A DNA stretch of 64,000 bases, taken from NCBI RefSeq assembly GCF_023746615.1, contig NZ_CP082275.1, positions 682,001-746,000 of the forward strand. The letters run 5' to 3'. The notes under the pieces were generated by a model that had not been told where the DNA came from, searched no databases, and was given only the letters and a program-made list of their open reading frames with translations. The DNA comes from Grimontia kaedaensis. Lineage in GTDB: Bacteria; Pseudomonadota; Gammaproteobacteria; Enterobacterales; Vibrionaceae. Below, piece after piece: positions 55,158-62,683 of this stretch; position 1 is the first letter of the stretch, and every line of letters starts with the position of its first letter. The translations under genes and the position numbers were made by a program.

Positions 55158-55982
55158 ATGTGTGAACTGCTTGGCATGAGTGCCAATGTACCGACGGACA
55201 TTTGTTTTAGCTTTACCGGCTTGATCCAGCGCGGGGGGAATACTGGCCCTCACCGTGATGGCTGGGGCATTGTCTTTTACGAAGGCAAAGGGTTCCGAAC
55301 GTTTAAAGATCCGAACCCGAGCTGCGACTCAAAAATTGCTGAGCTTGTTCAGAGTTATCCGATAAAAAGCTGCGCCGTGATAAGCCACATTCGTCAGGCG
55401 AACCGCGGCGACGTCAATCTGGAGAATACTCATCCGTTTACCCGCGAAATTTGGGGACGCTACTGGACTTATGCCCACAACGGGCAATTGTCAGATTACG
55501 ACGATTTGCCGACAGGACACTTCAAACCTGTGGGCGAAACGGACAGTGAAAAAGCCTTCTGTTATTTGCTGCACGAGATTGAAAAGCACTACCCGGACAA
55601 GCCGGACGATATGACGGAAGTATTCCGTTTTATCGCCAGCCGCTGCGACAAACTACGTGAACTGGGCGTGTTTAACATGCTGTTCAGTGACGGTGACTAT
55701 GTGATGGCGTATTGCACCAATAACCTTCACTTGATCACCCGTCGCGCCCCGTTTGGCAAAGCCAGCCTGATTGATGAAGAAGTCACCGTAGACTTCCAGG
55801 AAGAAACCACACCGAATGACGTGGTGACAGTGATTGCGACTCAGCCACTGACCAATAATGAAACCTGGCATAAAATGCAGCCGGGAGAATATTGCGTGTT
55901 TCACCTGGGTGAAGTCATTACCTGCAATCGCGCAGATGTCGAGGCGCAATCAGAGGGTAAGGTTATCGAATCTGATTCGTAA
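55158..55982 (+). CDS. yafJ: Class II glutamine amidotransferase-like protein YafJ
   Basis: The 274-aa protein begins MCELLGMSANVP, so Cys2 becomes the N-terminal nucleophile after methionine removal, as in Ntn-type glutaminases. Other family features are RDGWGIVFYE, SHIRQANRGDVNLENTHPF and WTYAHNGQLSDYDD. There is no synthase domain, so the acceptor of the ammonia is unknown. It follows gmhA, as in E. coli, and ends before a strong terminator. Confidence 0.92.
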   Translation: MCELLGMSANVPTDICFSFTGLIQRGGNTGPHRDGWGIVFYEGKGFRTFKDPNPSCDSKIAELVQSYPIKSCAVISHIRQANRGDVNLENTHPFTREIWGRYWTYAHNGQLSDYDDLPTGHFKPVGETDSEKAFCYLLHEIEKHYPDKPDDMTEVFRFIASRCDKLRELGVFNMLFSDGDYVMAYCTNNLHLITRRAPFGKASLIDEEVTVDFQEETTPNDVVTVIATQPLTNNETWHKMQPGEYCVFHLGEVITCNRADVEAQSEGKVIESDS

Positions 55983-55997
55983 CGCGATCCTCTACAA

Positions 55998-56028
55998 TAA
56001 AAAACGCGCCGCAAGGGCGCGTTTTTTG
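55998..56028. terminator. Bidirectional terminator between yafJ and purN
   Basis: AAAAAACGCGCC / GGCGCGTTTTTT stem with a GCAAG-type loop between convergent genes. Confidence 0.93.
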
Positions 56029-56045
56029 TGTCCGATAAAACGGGA

Positions 56046-56681
56046 TTAATCAGCTGCGTAGCCAGACTGTCCCAGCACTTCGCCGTCCATCACTGCTTTA
56101 TCATTCGCCATGTTGAGTCTGCCTTGGCAGAACCATTCCACCACCAATGGGTAGATACGGTGCTCTTGCTCCTGAACGCGGGCAAAGACACTGTCTGCGT
56201 CATCATCTTCAAAAATCGGTACTCTGGCCTGAAGAATGACGGGGCCACCGTCGAGCTCTTCCGTCACGAAATGTACAGATGTGCCGTGCTCATCATCGCC
56301 AGCGTCAATCGCACGCTGATGGGTGTTGAGGCCGGTGTATTTCGGCAATAGGGATGGGTGGATGTTCAGCATCTTGCCCTGATAGTGACAGACAAACTCT
56401 GGCGTCAGGATACGCATGAAACCCGCCAACACAATCAGGTCAGGCGAGTATTCATCGATAGTAGCCATCAGCTGACTGTCATATTGGCTTCGATCTGAAA
56501 TCCCTTTGCTGGCCACCACAACTGCCTCAATACCGGCATCTTTTGCGCGGGTGAGGCCGTATGCGTCTTCTTTGTTTGCAATAACAGCCGATATTTCAAT
56601 GCCGTTATTGCCATGACAGCGATCGATGATCGCCTGAAGATTTGAGCCGTTTCCAGAAACCAGAACAACCAGCTTTTTCAT
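56046..56681 (-). CDS. purN: Phosphoribosylglycinamide formyltransferase
   Basis: PurN transfers a formyl group from 10-formyltetrahydrofolate to GAR in the third step of purine synthesis. The 211-aa protein has LVVLVSGNGSNLQAIID at the N-terminus, LAGFMRILTPEFV, the catalytic NIHPSLLPKYTG (Asn and His) and HGTSVHFVTEELDGG (Asp). ATG 56681 is two bases after the purM stop, with GGGGTAACC before it; a longer frame inside purM is not plausible. Confidence 0.97.
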   Translation of the reverse strand: MKKLVVLVSGNGSNLQAIIDRCHGNNGIEISAVIANKEDAYGLTRAKDAGIEAVVVASKGISDRSQYDSQLMATIDEYSPDLIVLAGFMRILTPEFVCHYQGKMLNIHPSLLPKYTGLNTHQRAIDAGDDEHGTSVHFVTEELDGGPVILQARVPIFEDDDADSVFARVQEQEHRIYPLVVEWFCQGRLNMANDKAVMDGEVLGQSGYAAD

Positions 56682-56683
56682 GG

Positions 56684-57727
56684 TTACCCCTTGATCTCTA
56701 CCTGTTCTTCGCCAGCCGCAGCGCTCTCGATGGTGCCCAGCAGCCATGCGTTTTCGCCTTCCTGATTCAGGATGTCGATCGCTTTCTGAGCTTGCTCCGC
56801 GGGTAGTGCAACTACGAGGCCTACGCCACAGTTGAAGGTACGGTACATTTCGTGCTCGGTCACGTTACCGTTTTCCTGAAGCCAGTTGAAAATAACAGGC
56901 CATTCCCAGCTGTTGCCATCGATCACGGCTTTGGTGCCTTCTGGCAAAACGCGTGGGATGTTCTCCCAAAAACCGCCACCTGTGATGTGTGAGATAGCGT
57001 GAACATCACAGCTTTCCAGCATCTTCAGTGCAGGCTTCACATAGATTCGTGTTGGCTCCAGTAGGTGATCAGCCAGTGTTTTGCCGTCAAGCTCAGCGTT
57101 AACGTCTGCGCCTGAAACCTCGATGATCTTGCGAACAAGGCTGTAGCCGTTAGAGTGAGGGCCTGATGAAGCGACTGCGATGATCGCATCGCCTTGAGCG
57201 ACTTTAGAGCCGTCGATAACGTCTTCTTTCTCAACCACGCCGACACAGAAACCTGCCACGTCGTAATCTTCGCCGTGGTACATGCCCGGCATTTCAGCAG
57301 TTTCACCGCCGATAAGCGCACAGCCAGATTGCAGGCAACCTTCACCGATACCCGTTACCACGTCAGCAGCTGTATCAACGTCCAGCTTGCCTGTTGCGTA
57401 GTAATCAAGGAAGAACAGCGGCTCAGCACCCTGAACAATCAGGTCATTCACACACATTGCCACCAGGTCGATACCAATGGTGTCATGTTTTTTCAGATCC
57501 ATCGCCAGGCGAAGTTTGGTACCTACACCGTCAGTACCTGAAACCAGTACTGGCTGTTTGTATTTTGTAGGCAGTTCACAAAGTGCACCGAAACCACCGA
57601 TGCCACCCATTACTTCAGGACGACGAGTGCGCTTAACAACGCCTTTAATTCTGTCGACCAGGGCGTTACCTGCATCGATATCTACACCTGCATCTTTGTA
57701 GCTTAGAGAAGACTTATTATCGCTCAC
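56684..57727 (-). CDS. purM: Phosphoribosylformylglycinamidine cyclo-ligase
   Basis: PurM (AIR synthetase) closes the imidazole ring in purine synthesis. The 347-aa protein has the ATP-binding family motifs SLSYKDAGVDIDAGN, VLVSGTDGVGTKLRLA, GIGEGCLQSGCALIGGETAE and HITGGGFWENIPRVLP. It heads the purM-purN operon, which has a PurR-like operator overlapping its promoter, and diverges from upp, as in E. coli. Confidence 0.98.
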   Translation of the reverse strand: MSDNKSSLSYKDAGVDIDAGNALVDRIKGVVKRTRRPEVMGGIGGFGALCELPTKYKQPVLVSGTDGVGTKLRLAMDLKKHDTIGIDLVAMCVNDLIVQGAEPLFFLDYYATGKLDVDTAADVVTGIGEGCLQSGCALIGGETAEMPGMYHGEDYDVAGFCVGVVEKEDVIDGSKVAQGDAIIAVASSGPHSNGYSLVRKIIEVSGADVNAELDGKTLADHLLEPTRIYVKPALKMLESCDVHAISHITGGGFWENIPRVLPEGTKAVIDGNSWEWPVIFNWLQENGNVTEHEMYRTFNCGVGLVVALPAEQAQKAIDILNQEGENAWLLGTIESAAAGEEQVEIKG

Positions 57728-57765
57728 TGGGGATCCTTACCGAGTTATGGACTAAAAGCGGCGCC

Positions 57766-57804
57766 ATTTTAACAGCGGTATTTCAAAAAGGAAAACGTTT
57801 GCGT
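57766..57804 (-). promoter_or_regulatory. purMN promoter with PurR box
   Basis: On the plus strand 57789-57804 reads AGGAAAACGTTTGCGT, 14 of 16 matches to the PurR palindrome ACGCAAACGTTTGCGT. Read on the minus strand it covers the -35 position of a promoter with -10 TAAAAT (57766-57771), about 40 bp before purM. Repression by PurR with hypoxanthine or guanine is inferred. Confidence 0.8.
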
Positions 57805-57916
57805 CAGGTTCAAAGCAGCGCGTTTGGCTTAAAAAAGCGCAACCAGTTGTATGTAACTATTCCACCGAATTTTCTTGTGTATAATTCGTGGAATTTGTTT
57901 TTTGCAGGAGTCTGTC

Positions 57917-58543
57917 ATGAAAGTCGTCGAAGTTAAGCACCCGCTGGTAAAACACAAAATCGGTCTTATGCGTGAGGGTGATATAAGCACCAAGCGTTTC
58001 CGTGAGTTGGCGACAGAAGTAGGCAGCCTGCTGACCTATGAAGCGACTTCAGATTTCGAAACTGAAAAAGTGACCATTGAAGGCTGGAATGGTCCGGTTG
58101 AAATCGACCGCATCAAAGGTAAGAAAGTGACGGTTGTGCCAATCCTGCGTGCGGGTCTGGGTATGATGGATGGGGTTCTGGAGCACATTCCAAGTGCACG
58201 TATCAGCGTGGTAGGTATTTACCGTGATGAGGAAACGCTGGAGCCAGTTCCTTATTTTCACAAGCTTGCGAGCAACATTAATGAGCGTATGGCGCTGGTA
58301 GTTGACCCAATGCTGGCTACCGGTGGTTCTATGATTGCGACCATCGACCTGCTGAAAGAGCACGGCTGTGACAACATTAAAGTATTGGTGCTTGTTGCAG
58401 CGCCAGAGGGCATTGAAGCACTGGAAAAAGCACACCCGGATGTTGAATTGTACACTGCGGCTATCGACCAAAAACTGAATGACAAAGGCTACATCGTGCC
58501 TGGTCTGGGCGATGCAGGTGATAAGATTTTCGGTACTAAGTAA
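57917..58543 (+). CDS. upp: Uracil phosphoribosyltransferase
   Basis: Upp converts uracil and PRPP to UMP. The 208-aa protein has the same length as E. coli and shows EVKHPLVKHKIGLMREGDIS at the start, VPILRAGLGMMDGVL, the PRPP-binding VVDPMLATGGSMIATID and the C-terminal GDAGDKIFGTK. ATG 57917 has GCAGGAG upstream; a longer frame lies in the promoter (TATAAT at 57880-57885). The uracil permease gene lies downstream but is convergent here, not in one operon as in E. coli. Confidence 0.97.
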   Translation: MKVVEVKHPLVKHKIGLMREGDISTKRFRELATEVGSLLTYEATSDFETEKVTIEGWNGPVEIDRIKGKKVTVVPILRAGLGMMDGVLEHIPSARISVVGIYRDEETLEPVPYFHKLASNINERMALVVDPMLATGGSMIATIDLLKEHGCDNIKVLVLVAAPEGIEALEKAHPDVELYTAAIDQKLNDKGYIVPGLGDAGDKIFGTK

Positions 58544-58563
58544 ATAGCACGAAATCGAGATAT

Positions 58564-58595
58564 GAAAGAGGCTTCCATTTGGAAGCCTCTTTTCG
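58564..58595. terminator. Bidirectional terminator between upp and uraA
   Basis: AAAGAGGCTTCC / GGAAGCCTCTTTT stem with an ATTT loop between convergent genes. Confidence 0.92.
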
Positions 58596-58609
58596 TTTGG
58601 TGTGGAGAA

Positions 58610-59851
58610 TTAATCTTCCATCTGCGCGTTGTCGACAACGTGGGTTTCACCCATATCATACGGCAGAATGAGGTTCAGCAAAATCGCAACAATACCGCAA
58701 AGGCTGATACCCTGAAGGCTGAACTCACCAATGCCAAATGCCATACCGCCGATACCAAAGACAAGAGTCACAGCCACAATGGCGAGGTTACGTGCTTTAT
58801 GCAGGTCGACTTGGTTCTTGATCAGAGTGTTCAAACCGACAGTCGCGATAGAGCCAAACAGCAAAATCATGATACCGCCCATGACAGGAACGGGAATGGT
58901 CTGCAAAATCGCACCCAACTTACCAACGAAGGCCAATACAATCGCAGTGATTGCGCCCCAGGTCATGATGGCGGGGTTGAAAGCGCGGGTCAGCATTACA
59001 GCGCCCGTCACTTCACCGTACGTTGTGTTAGGTGGTGCGCCAAACATCGAAGCAGCCATGGTGGCAACACCGTCGCCCGCCATGGTCCGGTGAAGACCTG
59101 GTTTTTTTAGGTAGTCTTTGTTGGTCACGTTTGAAATCGCCAGCATGTCGCCAACGTGTTCAACGGCAGGCGCAATGGCTACCGGAATCATGAACAGAAT
59201 CGCGTTGATGTTGAATTCTGGTGCCGTGAAGTTTGGCATAGCCAGCCAAGCCGCGTTTTGGACCGGAGAAAAGTCCACTACGCCAAAGAATAGGGCAACC
59301 ACATAGCCTGACACGATACCTGCCAGAATCGGTACCAGCTTGAAGAAGCCTGTAGCGAATACCGATACAGCGATGGTTGTGATGAGTGAAACCGCCGAAA
59401 TCCAAAGTGCTACTGAGCCATCGATCAACTGAATGGCACCGTCACCCGATTTACCCACCGCCATGTTGACGGCAGCAGGCGCTAAACCCAGACCAATCAC
59501 CATAATGACCGGACCTACTACCACAGGTGGCAGCAGTTTGTGGATGAAGCCGACACCACGCACTTTTATAAATCCACCCATGCATACATACACCAAGCCT
59601 GCAGCCATTAGGCCGCCCATGGTTGCTGGGATACCCCAAGTTTGAACACCGAACAAGATAGGTGCAATAAAAGCAAAAGAGGAAGCGAGGAAAATGGGGA
59701 CAGAACGTTTGGTGATGATTTGGAACAGAAGAGTACCGATACCGGCACCGAAAAGAGCGACGTTAGGGTCAAGTCCCGTAAGGAGTGGAACCAGCACTAA
59801 CGCGCCAAAGGCAACAAATAGCATTTGCGCCCCTTGTAACACTTGCATCAT
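58610..59851 (-). CDS. uraA: Uracil permease (NCS2 family)
   Basis: UraA imports uracil with protons. The 413-aa protein has about 14 hydrophobic segments; FIAPILFGVQTW, APAVEHVGDML (the Glu-His substrate site of TM8-10) and FGAPPNTTYGEVTGAVMLTR are NCS2 signatures, and PVMGGIMILLFG follows. Two adjacent ATGs (59851 and 59848) are preceded by AGGAAGG. It is transcribed towards upp, so the pair is convergent. A perfect 6-bp inverted repeat lies about 80 bp upstream. Confidence 0.95.
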   Translation of the reverse strand: MMQVLQGAQMLFVAFGALVLVPLLTGLDPNVALFGAGIGTLLFQIITKRSVPIFLASSFAFIAPILFGVQTWGIPATMGGLMAAGLVYVCMGGFIKVRGVGFIHKLLPPVVVGPVIMVIGLGLAPAAVNMAVGKSGDGAIQLIDGSVALWISAVSLITTIAVSVFATGFFKLVPILAGIVSGYVVALFFGVVDFSPVQNAAWLAMPNFTAPEFNINAILFMIPVAIAPAVEHVGDMLAISNVTNKDYLKKPGLHRTMAGDGVATMAASMFGAPPNTTYGEVTGAVMLTRAFNPAIMTWGAITAIVLAFVGKLGAILQTIPVPVMGGIMILLFGSIATVGLNTLIKNQVDLHKARNLAIVAVTLVFGIGGMAFGIGEFSLQGISLCGIVAILLNLILPYDMGETHVVDNAQMED

Positions 59852-59925
59852 GACGCACCTTCCTGAAGTTTAAAAAATCGCGGGATACTATCATGATTTA
59901 TAGGGGCAATTAAGTGAGCTATTGC

Positions 59926-59938
59926 ATACTGTCAGTAT
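59926..59938. promoter_or_regulatory. Inverted repeat upstream of uraA, possible operator
   Basis: ATACTG-T-CAGTAT is a perfect 13-bp dyad, about 75 bp before uraA and about 175 bp before the DUF2066 gene. The 262-bp divergent gap has no other recognisable element. The binding protein is unknown. Confidence 0.35.
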
Positions 59939-60113
59939 ACTTCACACTCATAGACAAACTTTCTGTCGGAAAAATTGTCAATGAAGTAACAGAGAGATTG
60001 TTTTTACTGGCCTGTGCAATTGTTATAACACTCAATTTCGGTGTTTAGCCATTGCTGACATTAGGGCTTCACTTTATGATCAACGTTTAAAAATCGAGTT
60101 ATCTGGCAAATAT

Positions 60114-61226
60114 ATGTTACGAACCTTCATTTTCGTTTTGGCACTCGTACTGGGGCAAACCAGTGTAATGGCCGCTTCACTGTTCAGTGCTGAAGTGGTG
60201 TTGGATGACAGTGATGCAGCAACGGAGCAGGCTGCGAAAGAAGCAGCATTTGTTGATGTGCTGATCCGCGCATCTGGTCAGTCCGATGTGGGTAACAATC
60301 CGGTTATCCAGAAAGCACTGCCAACGGTGAATCAATACATCACCCAACTCGGTTATGGTGACGTTGAAGGGCAACGCTCACTGGTACTTGGTTTTGACGA
60401 CCGCAAGGTACGCACACTCCTTACTCAGGCACAAGCAACTTACTGGGGCACTCCGCGTCCTGACGTGCTGTTTTGGTTGGTGGAAGACAACGCTTCGCAA
60501 CGTAATGTGGTTTGGGAGCAGTCGGCTTCACCGCTCATCAACGAGTTGAAAGTAGAAGGTGAGCGCAGAGGTTTACCTGTTTTGATGCCAGTGGGTGACT
60601 TTGATGATGTGGTTGCAGCGTCTATTCCCGATCTTTGGGGCGGGTTCGCAGGACCCATAGCTCAGGCTAGTGCGAGATACAACCCGGCCGGTGTGGCGGT
60701 GGTAAAGGTACATAACAACCGCATCAGTTGGCAGCTTTTCCCGAATGCTGCGAGCATTGGACAAGATGCACCAGTTGAAGGCCGGGCTTCAGGCTCACCT
60801 GAACAAGCTTTTGCCACCATGATTGATGAAATGGCTGACTTCTATGCGGGTCGATTGGCAGTGAACCTTGGTGTAGCTGATAGCGGCGCAAAAGCACTGG
60901 AAGTATCTGGACTTGATGATGCAGAAGACTTCTTTGTCATAGAGCGTACGTTGAAAGGCTTGAATTCAGTTGCTTCGTTGCGATTGGAATCAATAGTAGA
61001 TGGTACAGCGACCTTCCGTGTTAGCCTTCTGGCTTCTGAAGATATCTTCCACAACGAGATGATGGTTGACCGTCGTCTTCGCCGAGTCGAAGCTCTACCG
61101 CAACCAGTGGTGGAAGTGGAAGCACCAGTTGTCACAGAAAATGCTGATGGTGTGATTGTGCCTGTTGAGCCAACATCCATTCCAGAGCCAGTAGAAGCCG
61201 CGATTCAATATGAGTGGATTGGCTAA
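60114..61226 (+). CDS. DUF2066 family secreted protein
   Basis: The 370-aa protein has a signal peptide (cleaved near VMAAS) and the DUF2066 N-terminal pattern ATEQAAKEAAFVDVLIRASG. The middle resembles the family repeat RPDVLFWLVED, and the C-terminus is a Pro/Glu/Val-rich low-complexity tail (about 325-365). No function is known. In E. coli-like and Vibrio genomes DUF2066 or uraA is often followed by hda, but here a terminator follows directly and hda is not present. Confidence 0.87.
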   Translation: MLRTFIFVLALVLGQTSVMAASLFSAEVVLDDSDAATEQAAKEAAFVDVLIRASGQSDVGNNPVIQKALPTVNQYITQLGYGDVEGQRSLVLGFDDRKVRTLLTQAQATYWGTPRPDVLFWLVEDNASQRNVVWEQSASPLINELKVEGERRGLPVLMPVGDFDDVVAASIPDLWGGFAGPIAQASARYNPAGVAVVKVHNNRISWQLFPNAASIGQDAPVEGRASGSPEQAFATMIDEMADFYAGRLAVNLGVADSGAKALEVSGLDDAEDFFVIERTLKGLNSVASLRLESIVDGTATFRVSLLASEDIFHNEMMVDRRLRRVEALPQPVVEVEAPVVTENADGVIVPVEPTSIPEPVEAAIQYEWIG

Positions 61227-61246
61227 GTAGCATCTACTGGATTCAA

Positions 61247-61278
61247 AAAAAGCAGGTTGAGAAACCTGCTTTTTTTTC
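61247..61278. terminator. Bidirectional terminator after the DUF2066 gene
   Basis: AAAAAGCAGGTT / AACCTGCTTTTTTTT hairpin with a GAG-type loop between convergent genes. Confidence 0.92.
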
Positions 61279-61296
61279 TTGCTTGCGATTTGGAGC

Positions 61297-61731
61297 TCAT
61301 TGCTCGAAACGCGCTTTTTCTTCTTTCTCGACTTGGGAGAGTTTCTTCAGTCCCAGCCCATCTTCTTGACCTTTGCGTTTGGCGTAATACACGTTACAGA
61401 CAAAGGAAAACGAAGTCAGTACCAGTTCAATAGCAGCCAGCCAACGCTCACCCACATCGACCCAAAGAATGGTCAACGCATGCAGGAAATAGAACATCAG
61501 AATGAAATTAGCCCAGGCGTGCGTGTAGGCTTTACCTCTTAAAACACCCAGAAGAGGCAAAAGCAGTGGGAGTATCCAAGCAATAGCAACACCGATTTGG
61601 TTCACATGTGGGTGCGGTGAAATCACACCATGCCACAAAGCGACCCAGCCAATCAGTGACAAATACGCGCCGAGAGCCAAAGGCCTCAGTGTTGAACTTG
61701 AAGAAAACAACGGGATAACTCCTTTTATCAA
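61297..61731 (-). CDS. DUF2069 family membrane protein
   Basis: The 144-aa protein has four predicted transmembrane segments (about 15-35, 45-63, 70-90 and 96-116) and a charged C-terminal tail. I recognise it as DUF2069; function unknown. It overlaps the end of the wrbA-like gene by four bases (ATGA), so the genes are translationally coupled. It closes a four-gene run bepA-yfgD-wrbA-DUF2069 on the minus strand. Confidence 0.85.
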   Translation of the reverse strand: MIKGVIPLFSSSSTLRPLALGAYLSLIGWVALWHGVISPHPHVNQIGVAIAWILPLLLPLLGVLRGKAYTHAWANFILMFYFLHALTILWVDVGERWLAAIELVLTSFSFVCNVYYAKRKGQEDGLGLKKLSQVEKEEKARFEQ

Positions 61732-62309
61732 TCTTTGAGGCGCGCGGCTATCTCAGCCAAGCGCTTACCGCCAGCAATGGCGAGATTTTTCTCTTCGGCA
61801 TCGGGCTGACGTCGGCCTTCACCCGTAATGTGTGAAGGCCCATAAGGTGAACCACCACCTTTTGTAGTGTGCAGGGCGGGTTCGGAGTGAGGCAGACCGA
61901 CAATCACCATGCCGTGATGAAGCAGTGGCAGCATCATGGTATTGAGCGTGGTTTCCTGACCGCCATGCAGCATCGAACCTGATGTAAATACCATGGCAGG
62001 CTTTCCAATCAGGGTGCCTGCGAGCCAGTCTTTAGCTGTGCTGTCGATAAAGTACTTGAGCGGTGCTGCCATGTTCCCAAAACGTACAGGGCTACCAAGA
62101 GCCAAGCCATGGCTGTCTTTCAGATCTTCTATCGATACATATGGATCTTCCGGCGTCTCTGTTGATGGCGATTCGCCAACAACAGAAATGTTTGGCACGG
62201 TGCGTAGTCTCGCTACTGCACCTGATGCCTCTATGCCGCGTGCAATCAGGCGGGCCATGCTTCTTGTCCCGCCGTGACGGCTGTAATAGAGAACCAGTAT
62301 CTCAGTCAT
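61728..62309 (-). CDS. wrbA: NAD(P)H:quinone oxidoreductase, WrbA family
   Basis: WrbA-type flavodoxin-like enzymes reduce quinones with two electrons. The 193-aa protein has the FMN phosphate-binding YSRHGGTRSMARLIARGI, ALGSPVRFGNMAAPLKYFID and VFTSGSMLHGGQETT. The region GGGSPYGPSHITG lines the flavin. It is coupled to yfgD on one side (one-base overlap, TAATG) and to the DUF2069 gene on the other. Symbol given by family; genomes can hold more than one member. Confidence 0.9.
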   Translation of the reverse strand: MTEILVLYYSRHGGTRSMARLIARGIEASGAVARLRTVPNISVVGESPSTETPEDPYVSIEDLKDSHGLALGSPVRFGNMAAPLKYFIDSTAKDWLAGTLIGKPAMVFTSGSMLHGGQETTLNTMMLPLLHHGMVIVGLPHSEPALHTTKGGGSPYGPSHITGEGRRQPDAEEKNLAIAGGKRLAEIAARLKD

Positions 62310-62653
62310 TACAGAATGGTCAATACGTTTTCTGGTGGGCGACCCATAGCCGCTTTGCCATTTGCGACAACAATTGGGCGTTCAATCAGCTTTGGATTTT
62401 CAACCATAGCTTGGATCAGTTGCTCGTCAGTCGCATTGGCCAGTTGTAGTTCTTTGTAGATGGCTTCTTTGGTACGCATCATTTGGCGCGGAGAGTCGAA
62501 GCCCAACTGCCCCTGCAAGGTTTTGAGTGTGTCTGCAGAAGGCGGCGTATCCAGATAAGCCACAACGTCTGGCTGAATGCCCTTTTCTTCGAGCAGCGCT
62601 AGGGTTTGACGGCTCTTTGAGCAACGAGAGTTGTGATAGATAGTGACTGACAT
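62309..62653 (-). CDS. yfgD: ArsC-family thioredoxin-fold reductase (YfgD-like)
   Basis: The 114-aa protein has the ArsC start IYHNSRCSKSRQTLALLEEKG with one catalytic-type Cys (residue 11), and GRPPENVLTIL at the end. It matches YfgD of E. coli, which also lies beside bepA. Arsenate reduction is not proven for YfgD and no ars transporter or regulator is near, so a general redox role is as likely. It overlaps the wrbA-like gene by one base. Confidence 0.9.
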   Translation of the reverse strand: MSVTIYHNSRCSKSRQTLALLEEKGIQPDVVAYLDTPPSADTLKTLQGQLGFDSPRQMMRTKEAIYKELQLANATDEQLIQAMVENPKLIERPIVVANGKAAMGRPPENVLTIL

Positions 62654-62683
62654 GACAGTTCCTTTTTCGTTTTAGTTTGTCGC

